Notes: generated by a model not told the origin, from the sequence alone. Shown: positions 13,298 through 28,300, counted from the stretch's first letter. The stretch: DNA of 64,000 nucleotides from Odiellus spinosus (GCA_963920705.1 OY987231.1:5325424-5389423), one strand, 5' to 3'. Numbers and translations are program-made.

Positions 13298-13359
13298 GTC
13301 CACCGGGAAAACGAGGCAAGAGAGGCAGGAAAGGCGAACCTGGTGAACCTGGATCCACG
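13298..13359 (+). CDS. Collagen exon 1 visible (COL1 start, basic)
   Basis: Acceptor cttttag, then GT CCA CCG..., with the first Gly codon split G|GT; donor gtacga. It reads (G)[20 protein letters not shown]. This is the only exon that starts in phase 1, so an upstream exon ending in one base of a Gly codon must exist. RGKR fits the R-X-K/R-R furin pattern, though GKR triplets are also common in collagens. Confidence 0.85.
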
Positions 13360-16300
13360 GTACGATAACTTTTACACTAAGATTATTCGGTATATTCTGC
13401 TATTTGTTTTTGGTGACTATCACGAGCTTAAAGACTTTTAAGCTACATTGTGTGCAGGCCACACCACCGACTTATTATCATGGGTACATCCAGACGTGAA
13501 AAAAAGGTGGTGATTTGGAAGCCTTTAAATTTCTTACCCCCTCGCTGACGTCACACTAACTAGAATGTTTCTCTAAATAAATCATCGACACGGCTGGTTC
13601 TAGTTTTTAAAGGGAGAACGCAACCTAATAAGGGATTTTTTTTATCGATTCCTTATCGTTTAAATAGGCCTAATCCACCGATGAAAGGTTTACAAAACAA
13701 TTAATTAAATTTAAAACAATTAAGTAAATTTAAAACTTACCCGTAAAATAGGCTTAACGGGATTTATGGAGATCCTGATTTCCTTGCATATAAGGTTAGC
13801 GACCAATCAAACACTATTGTAAATCTCGTGGAAATCTCGCGTGAACGACGGGCCTTTGCTCATTGGTCGCTAGACCTTATACGGAGGCAATTCAGGATCT
13901 CCACGAATTCCGCTAAGCCTATTTTCCAAGTTTTAGATTTATTTCTAGTTTAATATTTGTTTTTTAAACTTTTTATCGGTGATTAGGCCTATTCAAACGA
14001 TTGGTTGAATTCTCCCGTTTAACCACGGAGAATCTGGCTCTCCGTGTTATTATTCTTCCGTGTCCACATGTCTAGTATTTGTCGCTAGTATTAAATTATA
14101 ATTTAGGCTTTAATAAATATTTCGGATTAGCTATAATATCAAAATATTCTCTTTTAATTAGCTTAGTTTAATTTAATATTAATATATTAAGAAGGCTAAA
14201 TAATAATTCATTGAAATTTACTGTCAAATTTTGGTTTAATTTTCAGGGTCCTATCGGTCCACCTGGAAAACCGGGCTTTCCCGTAAGTTTTCTAAAGTTT
14301 AAATTTGTTGTTTCACGTGTCACGCGAAATTTATTTTCTAATTATCGCGACGGACGTTAGATGGCGACCAAATCTTTCTCTTTAATTAAATCCCTTTATT
14401 CCCCTCCTTTTTTCTTGGAATTCTAAAGGGGGCTATTGGAATTGACGGACCTAAAGGAGATCCTGTAAGTATATTTTTCGTCAATTTTTACATTCACTTA
14501 AATTACCAGAAATTGAAGGGATAAAGCAACGGGAAAGAAACCCGAGCGCGAGAGCCGCCTCGCGTTGCGTTCGACAGGGGGCAGACAATCTTCAATTAAC
14601 TGTACACGTCACGAGTATGGGCGGAATGGCTACTAGCCGAAAGGCCACAGCTACCCCTAGCAAGCTTTCATAAAACACCAAAAACCATGTAATATTTGTT
14701 TGGCACTACCTAAAATGATTGGACAAGGGAATACCCTGACATGAATTTTATGAAAATGGCCGTTTACTGCCCATGTGACCCGATTTCACCGAATAAAGCA
14801 TGAACTGTGCGTTGATTTCAAAATCTTACGAACTCTGGATTTTAGCTTTGCCGCACCTTGTGAAACGAAGTGATATTTTTTTAGTAGACATTAGTAGAGC
14901 CACTGTGGCGGAAAGATCTTACGCTGGAGATATTTCATACTGATCTGTCGCGCGACTCCCTCACTACCCTAGAAGCCTCTAGTTCCACAACACAAACTAT
15001 AAAGTTGCCCAAACTCTATACATAGTAGTTTTAACCCTAACAGTATGAATAGTACCTACCGCGTCGAAAAACACTTCCAGAGTGCTGGGTTACCAAACAA
15101 TCCTTCGTTTAAGGGCTTCTCATTTCTACACGGAACAAGATGGTGGACGATTTAAATAAGTATGCAAGGGAGTGAGGGGCTGAAACGCTGACTTTAAAAC
15201 CTTAATTATGGAGTAATTAAGCGGAGTTTAAAATATTTGAGTGGAGGAAGGGACATTAGTGTTTTATCAACAAAATAGGGCTTTCGATTTTTCCTTCAGT
15301 CTCCCATTAAAATTTCAGTTCATTGGGATAGCCTTCTCTTGCCTTTTTTTTATTGCTATTACTTCGGTCGAACGAACTCTTGTCCAGGGGGATTCTGGGG
15401 TATTTAATTATAAACCCAACCCAATTCTTATTTCGTTCTTTTTTTTTTTCATACATTTTCTCATTCTAAGTAGCTTCCCCTTTTCATGCCTTTTGGCGAT
15501 TTAATTGACCGTGAATACTAAACGTCTTCTTCCGTTTTTCCATTCGTTGTAGAAGAGAAAGCTCAATTTAATCCGTTTAAAGGTTTAATGAAGTAGTCAT
15601 CTAACCTATTTTATCGATTTTTACGCGGTAATGAAATTACAAACATACCTCCACTCAAATACTTTTAAGTTTTGAGATTTTTTTTTTTTTGTTTATTTCA
15701 AATGCCGATTCTAGGGAAATTTTATTAAATTGGCTTTTAAACGAGTTTAAACAACGAAATCGAGGAAAAATGGTTATCTTCATTATCCCTTTAACGTAGT
15801 TAGAGACAGAAAAAGGTTTAAAATTCAAGGGATGTTAAAAGTGGAGTGGTAAGGTTATTTTCAAAAGGGAGCCCCAAATATTAAAACAAAAAAAAGTTTT
15901 GTGTTTTTATACCTTTCGCGAAATATGTTTTCAAAAAGGATTGCCATGATTGCGAGTGGCTGGCTGTAACTGGAGGTACCTGACTCAATTTCTAAACTAT
16001 TAATTTGTTTAAAGAAATTTACTGATGACTCCGGGAATTGAACCCGGAACGCCAGCTGGTGTGAGAGGAGAGTACGAATAGTTGATATTATAAAAGAAGT
16101 TGTGGGTGCGACAACTTGTTCGAATGTTGCTAACTACGTCACGAAATCACGTGGTGTTAAGGTTATACAGGGCAGTTATTTCCGTTTTCATAAAACGCTA
16201 GGGGTCAGAGGGCTCAGAAGTCGGGAGAGACCCGACCTTGAGAGCTGGCACCTGTGTATAGAAAAAATAAGCTTAAGACATGCTCGGTGCTAACGAGCGC

Positions 16301-19300
16301 TATGAGCTTCACAAGCTTTTACGTAGCTGATGACGTCGGCGGCAACATGCCAAAAGTAAGCTCCTCCTCTTTTATGATAGCAGCTAAGACACCACGAATA
16401 TTTCTCGTTGCTAGAGAGGATTATTTAACCTTAGGTAGAAAGACCGAAAGATAAGCGAAAGATGTGGCAAGGAGTGCTGGTGTTAAGGCGCGTTTTCAAT
16501 CAAGATTTTTTGGGCCAAGGGAAATTCACAGTGGCTTTGACGCAAAAGCTACGTTAACTAAAAGAAATCTTGGTTGAAAACGGGCCTTACCTCCCCTTCA
16601 CTCTAACCATAGTCTAAGTAAGGGTTTCAACCAGGACACGCGACATGCAGCTATCTCTGCCTTCCACCATAGTTTGATAGGTTTTTTAAATAGTTAGGAT
16701 CTTGGTGGGACAGTTCGCTGGCGCCTCTAGCGGTTATCAAGCCAATTATCGTAGCTGCGCAAGCGCGTTAGCAGTAGAGCACCATCGAAACGTACTAGCA
16801 TCGCCTCTATCGGTAATAACAGTTACTAATAACGTAGGGAGCACGTCGTGTAAAACCTTTTCTTAGTCTATGCTTAGATAACGAAGCTTTACTGTTTTCT
16901 AAGATCAAGGGTAAAAACAATTTTGCCTGATCCTTTACTTTAACATATAATTTAATATTTAAAATTTTAAAACAAGATGAGCTAGCCAGATAATTGTTTC
17001 GCGTTCATTAAAGAATAGAATATCTCTTTGATCTTTTTTAACGCATTAGTTTCCCTTTACTTTCTTGTCTCACGGTTAATGGCCTTAAATGAATTTCCCA
17101 CTAAAAATTTCTTCTTTCGTCTCCCTCGCGGGATTCAAATAATTAATTATCACGGAAAAAAATAAAAAAAAAAATACAAATTTTTTCGCGCGAGGGCTGA
17201 GCTGGTAGACCCAGGGTCGCTTTACGTCAAGTGAGGAATTTTAATCAAAAAAGGTTTTCTACCCTCACTTAAAGGGAGACTGAAGGAAATCGTGTGCAAT
17301 ATGGAATAACTTAATTTTTAGATTTCTTAGACCATAAAATATGTAATTTCGTACAAAACTAAAGTATCTAAAATAGGTAAATTGCGAAAAAAAAAAAAAA
17401 GATTTAAATAAGTACTTTTATATTTTGAACTTGCAGGTCGACCACCATTTTGAGTCCTGTTCGGAGAAAACGGGATATAATCCAATCAGATCTCGGCTTT
17501 TTATTCTAATATATTTACGATTGGTGGCGCCACGTTTCTTATCAAAAATCGATATTAATTAAAGTTGGAAAGTGGAGAACGTGACGCCATCTAACAAAGT
17601 AAAATTTTGATTGGTTGGTATCACCTTTTCTAGGTGGAACAAGATGGTGGGGGTAAAACGCTGAATTTAAATCTTAATTTTGAAATAATTAAGCGGAGTA
17701 AAACTATTTGACTTGAGGGACTTTTTATTACCGTGTTAATGTTTTATCAACAAAAATTGGGTTTCGATTTTTCCTTCAGAATCCCTTTGAAATTAACGGC
17801 TCTTCGTGAGAGCTCCCTAATGAGTTCCTTTGTTAAGGTTTTTGTTTATCGTCGATTTTATCGTGGAATTTTTATATTTAAATTATCTTTTCATTTTTAT
17901 TCTTTAGAATTATATATTTACAATTATAATGTGGTAATTTACGAAATGAAAAATATGAGCAGAAAGTTATAGTAAACGAGAAATCAGTCGTGTCATTTCT
18001 TATCGATTTTTTCAAGCCCTGATTGACCACTCACTCGATTTGTTAGATAAATAGCTTTTTAAGTCATACCTCCCCTACCAGGGGTGGTTTTAGGCTCTTA
18101 TATTGACCTAGGATGAAGTAATAGTAGTAGCAATATGTAGATGTGGGAACAAACAAAAAGTTGTAGTCTTAGAAAAATTTCCAAAATTTTTTTAAAAATT
18201 CTCAACAAATCAACCTAATCAACAATGGCCTCTTGGGGTGTTTCGTCCTTATGGACTTGGCCACCTTGTTTCCTCACTTTCATACTGGTAATGCTTCAGA
18301 ATGGCTCGAGGGCCAGTAATCGGCGTACAGGCTGTACCTTTGACAGTATACTAATCTTAATCGCGTAATCTTAAAATACCTGCCTTGACAGTGCTAAAAT
18401 GATTACACGTAATCAGTAATCGGTGCACAAAGAATCCGAGAGATTAGCCCCTCGGAATTGCTCGCCTGAATAATTTTTTGTTTTTTAATTGTTTCTTATA
18501 TGGTATCGTTGTTGAAATTAAAGAAAACAAATCTTAACCATCTAATAAATATTTTCATTTTTACAGGGAGAAAAGGGTGAACGGGGTGACAAAGTAAGTA
18601 CACGTTTCCTTTCAATTAAAGTTAAAAACTAGACGTAGAATTTTGAGCCAGATAATCTTAAAAAAATGTTTCGTTTCACCAAACAAAAAAAAAAACAAAA
18701 AAAAAATGGTTTGACCTTGAGAATTAGTGTTGGCATGTTAATTCCATAATGTTAAGATTGAGATATATTTAGCTTAATCCCTGAAGTAGACTATCCTTTC
18801 CCCCTATCTAATGAAAATGTTCACTAGATTTTTGTTTTTATATGACGAATAATGGTATTAGATTTTTTTTTTTTTTTTTGGTGGTAAATATTGTTTCATA
18901 AATGCCACGGCATTAAAGGGAAACTTGGAGCTAAAAATGGAACAGACTATGAATTTATTTTCAGTATCATCATGCCGAAAACCGTATTCGAGAATTTTCA
19001 AACAATTTTTAGACACGTTTTTGGTGTTTAAATTAATTTCTAAAGTTTGGTAGGCCTAATAAAAGTAAATGTAAATTTGGATCAATCATATTATTTCAGC
19101 CGTCAACAGTGCTTGTAATGTACAAACATTAATAGGTTGAACCGGCGTTTGACGTCCAAGGTCTTGGGCATCAAACGACAGCCTATTCTTTTAATGTTAG
19201 CCCATTAAAAGCGCTGTTGAAGAATGAAATAATATGATTGACCCGAATTTGTATTTACTTTCATTCAAATTTAACCCTAACTTTAACAGAAATCAATTTG

Positions 19301-22300
19301 AACACCAAAAACGTGTCTAATAATTGTGAAAGAATTAATTCTCGAATACTTTTTTGGCATGGTGATTCCAAAAATAAAAGATCTCCCAAGTTGCCATTTC
19401 TATCAAGCTTTTGCTTTCGCTTTTCCAAGATAACCTTATACATAGTTTTCAGTAAAGGGGCAAAAGAAAATTCCACCCCTCTTACCCAGCTTTGCTTTCA
19501 TTCCCAGGTTGCCAGGAGCTTGTGAGTGCAGTTCAGAACAGATCAGTTTCAAAACTGAACTCTAGCCTTTCCCTCTGCACTCACAAGTGGCTGGCAACAT
19601 GGGGGGAACGGCACTTACCCCCTTTAGTGAAAACTATGTATAGGGTGGTGACGTCTAATTTGGGACAGTTTTTAAAGTATCGAGTATTGAGGGTGATTGC
19701 TCGCAAATATTTTATTTATCACCTTCTAGATTGAACTTTTGATTGTATTTTAAGACAGTTTTCGTCTTTCTAACCCAATTATTAACTTAGAAAAGGTAAC
19801 TTTGCGAAGGTAGTAATGACGACGAATTCGGGATGTTTGCATTCAATTCGGACCTAGGGGCCCGCAATTCGGACTGAGGAGGTTTTAATTCATAACACTG
19901 GCTATAAAAATGCAAAAAATACTTTTAATAAGGTTTAAAAAATTCAGGTTTTAGGCCTACGACACAAAAATTATCAATAAGCTTTTAATTAGGGTTACCG
20001 GTAATTTATTTTATTTTTAAAATAGTTATAAAATATGTTTAAGATACATATATTTAAATGTTTAAAAGTTAATCGTCACAGCGGTGTTTGCTTAGTTAAG
20101 ATTGCTCTTATTGACCATCACCGTCTAAACTAGAGCAGTCAAAACAATACTTGGCGGTGTTGCAACATACCCAAATTTCTTCATCGTTTTGCGCTCAGTT
20201 TTCTTATTAGAAACATATCCGTTAGCGCTAATTCGCGATTATCAATTTTAACTCGTGAAAGACGTCGATTAACGCCATCACAATTGTGGAAAAATACAAA
20301 ACTAAACCATCTAAATAGGTGCTTAAGTTTTAACTTGAAAGATTTCAACGGTAGAAGCAAACGCTGAGATGTCTCTTCTCTTTTCCCGCCAAAATATCAG
20401 CCCCGTGAATAAGAGAGAGAAAACTCACTTGCCCAACCCAAGGAGGATTAGACAAGGAGAGGAAATGTGGGGCTGCGTTGAGTTAGAGAGAGAAGAGCCA
20501 ACCTCCCACTCGGGTGGAAAGGGGGGATAGGAAATTCTCGAGGTAAACTGTTGTCACGTGGTCGCTAGCTAGCGCGTCTCATAAAGGATTCGTTTTACCC
20601 ACGCGACAACATTTTACCACGAAACGTCTCTACCCCCGTTCTCCCAGAGTGGGAGTTTAGGCCGACGCAGTAGGAGCCGCGCCGTCCCCACATTTCTTCT
20701 CCTTGTCTAATCCTCCTTGCCCAACCTAAGGTAGGAGTAATTTCTCTCATATTTACGGGGCTGATGTTTTGCCGCGAAAATAGAGAAGCGTCTGCTTCTA
20801 CCGTTGAAATCTTTTAAGTTAAAACTTAAACGGCTATTTAGATGGTTTAGTTCCGCAGTTTTCATTAATTTTGATGGCGTTAATCGATGTTTGTAACGAA
20901 TTAAGATTGATAATCGTGGCGTAAACGGCACCGGTTCGAATTAGCTGTAACGGATATGTTTAAAGAAAGTTAGTTGTGAATGAAATATCGTTCCTAAAAT
21001 GATCCGGAAAGTCTCAAATCGTAGCGAAAGAGTTGTGTTATCTTTTGGAATCAGGTCGGTGTCCATACCTTTCCTCAATCTTTGACGAAAGCTTATTTCC
21101 CGAGGTCCAGGGAGCGGCATTCCCTCAAAATTCCAATAATTCAAATGTCGTAATTTGGGTACTCGGCTTTATATTCTCGTATCTCATCGGGAACGCTTCC
21201 TATAATCGTGGGGTTGATTTTAATCGATTCGCGATGAATCAGAGCTTAATTTAAGCCTCTTTTTGGTCTTCTTGAGTTGGGAAAATTAATCATGGGCCTA
21301 TTTAAAAAAAACTGTCTTGAATTGGAAGTGGACCGAGTTAGACGTCACCGCCCTATATAATTCATTAAGATATCGGCTTTTCCATCAATCGAATCATGTT
21401 ATCGTGGGCTAAACGAAGAGCTTGATTTAAGCTTCAACTTTGATTTAACGCTAAAGCTCGATTCTTTATTGAAATCGTGTCTTAATTTGGCACCATTTTC
21501 TAAATTTAAAATAATTATTTGGTCAAACGAAAACATGATTATTTTCAGTCTATATCTTGCTGAAAATTGTTCGCTGTATTTGGGTTATTCTTTAGAGCTG
21601 AAAAAAATGTCGTATATGTTAACGCAATCTCTTACTGACAATTTTTATTTTATTTTATCACAGGGCGACAGTGGTTTCGATCTCTTTACGACAACTAAGG
21701 TAAACTCTGTTATTTTATTCAAACTTTTATTACGTCGAATATAATATATTAATCTAAGCTATATATTAATCTAAGTATGCGAAAGTATAGAAATCGCTCT
21801 TCGACTTACCCTTATTGTTTCCAAACATACGCGTCATATTTCGCCCCAATTACCCTTTATTCTTTTGTTTCTTATAACGGATCGAGTAAACAAAAAAACC
21901 CTTGCTAAAAATATTTATAGTGTGTTGTTACAAAATGGTAAAATGTTTTCAGGGTGTTAAACGTTCCATCACGCGTCTTCACGGAGGAACGTTAGGTTAC
22001 GCGGAGGTCATCGCTATTAAGGTAAAGATAAAAGCCCTTTTTGGATGACCTTTCATTCTTCGTTCAACCCTATGATTACCGAATCAAAACCCTTTTAACC
22101 AATTAAACCGCGCGTTTCGTTAATGGTGGTACGATATAGCGACGCGTTTGCAATTACAAATTTCAAAAAATATAGTCGCTCAAATAAAGCTACGTTCACA
22201 CTTGACACTTTGAAACCATTATCCAACACTTTTTATGGATCAAATCGACTATTCAAGAGACTACTTCTAATTATTGATGAAAGATTTAACGGGAAACCAC

Positions 22301-25300
22301 GAAATTTTATTATTTCACCATGCCAAACCGGTTTAAATAAGTTTCAAAGTCTCTAGTGTGAACACGGCGTAATTGAGTTCAGTACAAGCGCGGGACCGCG
22401 ACTTTATTTAATTTCGGGAAGGTCTAATTTAACTCGCGATCACATATCAGTTCAGTTCGGAACTGTTATTTTACAATGTTTATATAAATACTTGGAAGGA
22501 ATATGTTTAAATTCTGTCCCTCTCTCCCGATTCAAAATATCGAGGAAGAGTCCAAACCACTCGAGCCAGACAGGGGTGATGACTTTTTGCTATTTCCAAG
22601 TGATGGACCATGATGTAAAACTGTACTTTTACTGATAGTATTAAGCTACGGGGAGTTGTTAACTTTTATGGAATGAAGTGATGGACTTTTGATACCAAGA
22701 ATTCACATACGGGGAAACAGGAATATTTCGCGGAAAATGTTTTCATTTATATAAACAAACCGAATAAGTCTGGAAATGAAATTTAGTGTATTCAAGATTA
22801 TTTACATATTAAACAATGGCTAAACCTCGACTAAACGATTGAAAAGCATCCCTGCCAAAAACAAATACAAACATAAATATGAATATGGAAAGAACGATGG
22901 TTCTACTCGTGTTGTAAAACCTTTAAATACTCCAATTCCTCTTGAATAGTAAAGTGTAGGAAAAATTATTTACTCCTCGCTAATACATCACTTTGAAAGA
23001 TAATAGCTATGCCTACAGCTCAATGGATCGTTGTGGTACAGCATTCATTCACCGCTTCGATAATCATCGTTGCTTAGGGCTTGATTTAGGTGTACCAAGA
23101 TTAATTTGGGTAGTATCAAGAACTCATTCATGAACCTGGAAGCAAAGATATTCTAAAGCCATCCTCTCATACTTGACTTTTATTTCGTAAAAGATTTATA
23201 TAAAAAAGAATACAATAAAACTGTATAGAAAGAGCTATTTAAGAAGGAGGTGCAGAATCTGTTACAGGGACGCACCCATTGCAGGTTGAATTTTAGACAG
23301 AACGTTTAATCTTAAAGGAGGCGGCGGTCTATTGAGGGGTGGCAGAGCTCCATCTACAGTTTTTTTTTAATTTCCTCTCAGCTATATTATTACCTAGTAT
23401 GACGACGGAGTGGAGCTCATTGGAGATATTTTCTCTGTAGGAAATTTTGAAATTCGTCTATTGTCTAAAAACAACGAGGCATATCTAAGGGAATTAGCTT
23501 TAGGAGAAAATTGAAACTCCAGAGTACACATTTTATCATTTTTAGATATCAGTGAAAGTCACTCAATAGCAGACGAGTTTTGGCTACAAAATACCCGAGC
23601 ATGGTACTAAGTTCTAATGTACTTGAATGAGTTCTTGCTTCTACTAATATGGGGAAATGTCGCTTTATCGTAGCGAAAAAATGGACTTCTCGAGCCTCGT
23701 TACTTATACTATGCAGTCCCTAGCTTTGTGGCCTACATTCTGATACGTCAAAATACCCTTGTAATGCAATAGTATCGATTGATCTATTGGCTTGATGGTG
23801 TTAATAAAGTTGAGCCGCTTAAACCGTATTGTCATTGCATTTCCGTCAATTCCGTAACATATCAATCTTTTTTATTATTCCTATAAAAATAAATAACCCT
23901 TTTTGTGCTATTATTCAATAATTAAATAACCACGAATACGCTAAACTTCAGTTTTAGTATTCTGTTCTTTTATCTAAATCATAATCCCCGTTTCCTTGAA
24001 TGTGAATTTATTTCGTATTGAAATGGATCTAAGGCAGCCTTTCTATTTAGTTCCGTCGCGATTCCATAAGCGCAATTAAACCGAAATTCTTACACTTCAT
24101 ATAATTCATACTTGGACATAATGAGTTTATTCTTATATTCGGTTTTAATTTTTCTTCTAAACTGGGCTCCCGTTTCCTTGAATGTGAATTTATTTGGTAT
24201 TGAAATGGATCTAAGGCAGTCTTTCTATTTAGCTACGTCGCGAGTCCGTAAGCCTTATTAAGCCGAATTTCTTATACTCTACGGTTTATCCACGCCGAAT
24301 TATTCATACCTGGACATAATTAATACTCGGTTTTAATTTTGTCTTGTAAACTGGGTTTCGGATTAACTTTCTTAGTCGTATTTAAATATATCTGCCACCA
24401 TTCTCGACGCGCGAAATATTAATTTTCCGTTTTAATATTATTTCTCCCTATTAATCCTATTAACTCAAAAACGTTAACTATACATGTTGTCCAAGCACAG
24501 ACCCGTTGTTATTACGAGCGATTGAATTTTCGTTGTTTTTTTAATTATTATTTCTTCCACGGTGTGGTAATTATACTAACCGGGCCGTGTAATATTTTAC
24601 TCGTAAAATGTTGTTTTTTATAACCGTACTAATTGATATTTTCACCAATTTCCCTAATCCTTTCGTGTTATATTTACTCGCCTAAGGACGAACAACCAAC
24701 GGTGCGATTTTATTATATTCTAAATTTTAATACGTTATCGAGTACAAGTTTTGATACTATTAGTTTAAAAGAACATTATTTTGCCAGCCGCCTTATTGAA
24801 CGGCGGAAAGTACCGGGGTCATTCCACGAAAATTAGACTATAAAATTGAACCCCTAATTTATTTTGACAGTATTACTACTATCAAATATTGATACCCTTT
24901 TAAATCGAGGCTGTCACCATTCGGATGCCTAGATGGATTAAGATTAAATTAAAAACTTGAGTATATTATCGTAGAAAGAAAGCGAGGTTTCTTTTTTAGA
25001 ATAACAATCGAAAGAAGGATTAAAATTGTACTTAACTCACTTGCCAACCTTTATGATATCAGAAGCCGATGAAACCCTCCTTTGAAGTCTACTACTCCAA
25101 TGTTCCATATAGCGCTCCTCTCTGTATGGGTAAAATTCACAATTTTACGAGTTAGAAGGGGTCCTACTTCATCCCCCCTGTCTACGGAAAATTTGAAATT
25201 CTCTCTCTCCACAAACGACGACGTTTTTGGACGAACTCCAAGGCTGCTAGATATATTCGCTCGACGAACTCCCGCTCCGAAAACATCTACCGTTAGGAGG

Positions 25301-28300
25301 CGTACGAATCGCGCCTTTTGAGAATAACCCATACAGAGAGGGGTAGACAAGACCCGGGAGTAATAGACTTCAAAGGAGGGTTTCATCGGCTTCTGATGAT
25401 ATATTTAGCATCATCGGTCATTATGATAGTAAGATCAAATGGCCCTGCAAATGGAAAATTTGTTTCAACAGTTTTGTACTTCTAATTGATTCGCTTGAAT
25501 GTAGCGTCAGAAGCGTACGAGAATCGAAGTACTCGGCCTTGCCTATGAATAATGGAACCTCTACTTTTAACGAGGCCATGATACTTTTAACTAGACCGTA
25601 TGATATTAATTTCAATGCCAGGGTTCTTATAGCGTCCCTTACATCGAATTCGAATCACTCTAGAATGGGTAACGACCATATATTTTATAATTCTAATAAG
25701 TACTAATTATTCGTGGAATGACTCGTGTCCTCTAGCAATTTTTTAGCTTGGAATTTAACAAATTCGAATTAAAATTGAACAAAAACTCGTTTTTGTCTTA
25801 AGGGAAACTTGGAGCTACAAATGGAACAGCTTTTTAATTTATTTTCGGAATCACCGAGAATTTCAAACAGTTATTAGACACGTTTTTGGTGTTTAAATTA
25901 ATTTATAAAGTTCGTTTAATTTTGAATGTAAGTAAATATGAATTAGGGCCAATCATATTCCTTCAATAGCGCTTGTAATGTCCTAACATTAAAAGAATAG
26001 GCCGGGGTTTGATGTCTAAGATCTTGGCCATCAAACCCCGGCCTATTCTTTTAATATTAGGACATTACAAGCTCTGTTGAAGGTTGAAATAATATGATTG
26101 ACCAATTTTTACTTACATTCAAACTAGTTACCAAACTTTGCAAATTAATTTAAACAACAAAAACGTGTCTAAAAATAGTTTTGAAAATTCTCAAAAGCTG
26201 TTCCATTTTTAGCTCCAAGTCTCCCTTTAATTTCATAAAAGTGTTAAAATATATTTCAATTGTAAATATTATTTTAATCCTTTTCCAAAGTTAAATTTCA
26301 AACTAAATTATCTATCAAAATAAAATTTTCAAAAATAATTGAAATTTAGACGAATTTAATTACGCGCAATTTTAGTTTTTTCCGTTTTATGTGTCTATGT
26401 TTAACAAAAGGGGTCTCCATACTTTTACATTTGGCGAACGTGTCTATATAGAAACCAAATCAATCTGCAGGAAAATCCAATATCCAAACGAGATTTGTTA
26501 CGCTTAGCTACGATATCGAACGTGTGGAGACTCCCGTTAATATAAATGTAACAGATACGAATACGTTAAAGCCCAGACACCACTATTTCTTACTTAAAGT
26601 TAGAATAAATGAGATTACGCTGCTATTTTATTATAGGATTTGAAAATTCCCTGTAATGAAGCCACGCACTTTCGTGATAATGACGCGTTTTCAAAAAGGA
26701 GCCTGCCTAGTTAATTAGTAGATAATTTGTGATGTTTAAATTCGAGCGTAGTTTTTTAGCTCGGGTTCAAGAGCTTTAATTGACTCTTTGATGGAGTAAG
26801 TCGTGCCAAAAGCATCCCCTAACTTCTCTTTAAAGTTTATAGGGAGAATGCAACCTAAAAACAAGTGATTTCTATCTATTCCATATCGCTTAAATAGATC
26901 TAATCCACCAGTAAATGAATTTACAAACAAATATTAGACTAGAAATAAATTTAAAACTTACCCGGAAAACAGGCTTATCTGGATTCATGGAGATCCTGAA
27001 TTTCTTCGCATTGCTGGGTCAGCGACCAATGAGCAAAGACCCTTCGTTAAGGTGAGACTTGCAATAACATTCGATTGGTCGATGATCCTTCATTGCGAAG
27101 AAATTCAGAATCTCCAACAATCCAGCTAAGCCTATTTTTCGGGTAATTTTTAAATTCATTTCTACTTTAATATTTGTTTGTAAAATCTCCCGGTGGACTA
27201 GGCCTACCTTAACGATAAGGATTCGATAAAAAATCACTCTGTGTTTGGCTACATTATCCCTTTAATATTTATCGAGGCTTACTCTAAAGTAAGCCGCTTG
27301 TCAAAGTCAGAATTTGTATTTTTGGTAATTGGCGTGTCAAGCGAGTCGTTAGAAGTAGAAAGCTTTAAAGCGACTCGTTAAGGAAAGGACATATATTAAA
27401 GGGTGACACCCGGCTAAATAAAAAAGATTTTGTCCTTAAAGGGAGAATGCAACCTAACAAGTGAATTTTTTATCGATTCCTGAACGTTTAAATAGGACTT
27501 ATTCATGGTTAGTTAAATAATTACAAACAAATATTAAACCAGAAAATTTACTAGGAAAATAGGCTTAGCTGGATTCATGGATATCCTGAACTACCCATAT
27601 AAAGGCCGTTGATCAATGTCATTGGTCGATAGCTCTTATATGGGGAATGCAGGCTCTCCATGAATCTTGCTAAGCCTATTTTGCCGGGTAAGTTTTAAAT
27701 TTATTTCTAGTTTATTTTATTTTTTGTAATTTTTTTACTGGTGGATTGGGCCTATATTTAACGATAAGGAATCGATAAAATATCCCTTGTTGTTAGGTTG
27801 TTTATTTAAAAGTTACAACTTTAATTACGCTATAAATTGCGTAATTAAAGTTTTAACATTTAAATTAAGTATTAAATGCCGTAAATTATTCGATGAATCT
27901 AAAGTAATCTATTTATCCTTTTACTTTTGGGCTTTTTCGTATCACGTCTCAATAATCGTTAAACGTGTTGTATGTCATGTTCGTGTCCTTTCGTTGTTAG
28001 TGGCGGTCTTAACCGACCGAATTATGTCATTGGAAACCCTTACTAACTCTCCTTAATTCTTTAAAACCCAAACCCGTCAAATCTTTTTAAACCTTATTCC
28101 ATTCTCGCCCTTCTTCGTGTTTTTCTTTTTTTTTCTTTTTTTTTTTTTCTTGTTTTTTTCGGTTCTGTTCCTTCTATTTATTTTGAAAACCAAATCCCGT
28201 TGGGTTGCGGTTTCTACCGTTGTTTGTGTCCTCGATCGCTCAGGGTCTGCAAAGTTTGGGAATAACCCTGTCCCCCGGAGATTTGCTCTTACTCAAAGTA

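Larger units (their letters stand above)
22022..28243. other. 6.2-kb intron with MITEs and a tandem duplication
   Basis: Holds family F (22188-22372), a tandem duplication (23987-24360), family G (25060-25395), family C (25801-26226) and two family B copies. No further exon is seen. Confidence 0.65.

Noticed and set aside
15241-15504. Hydrophobic 87-codon frame
   Set aside because: It falls in a family D repeat and its T-rich surroundings inside an intron.
25051-25386. Overlapping frames on both strands, 111 and 79 codons
   Set aside because: Both are readings of the family G MITE (25060-25395).
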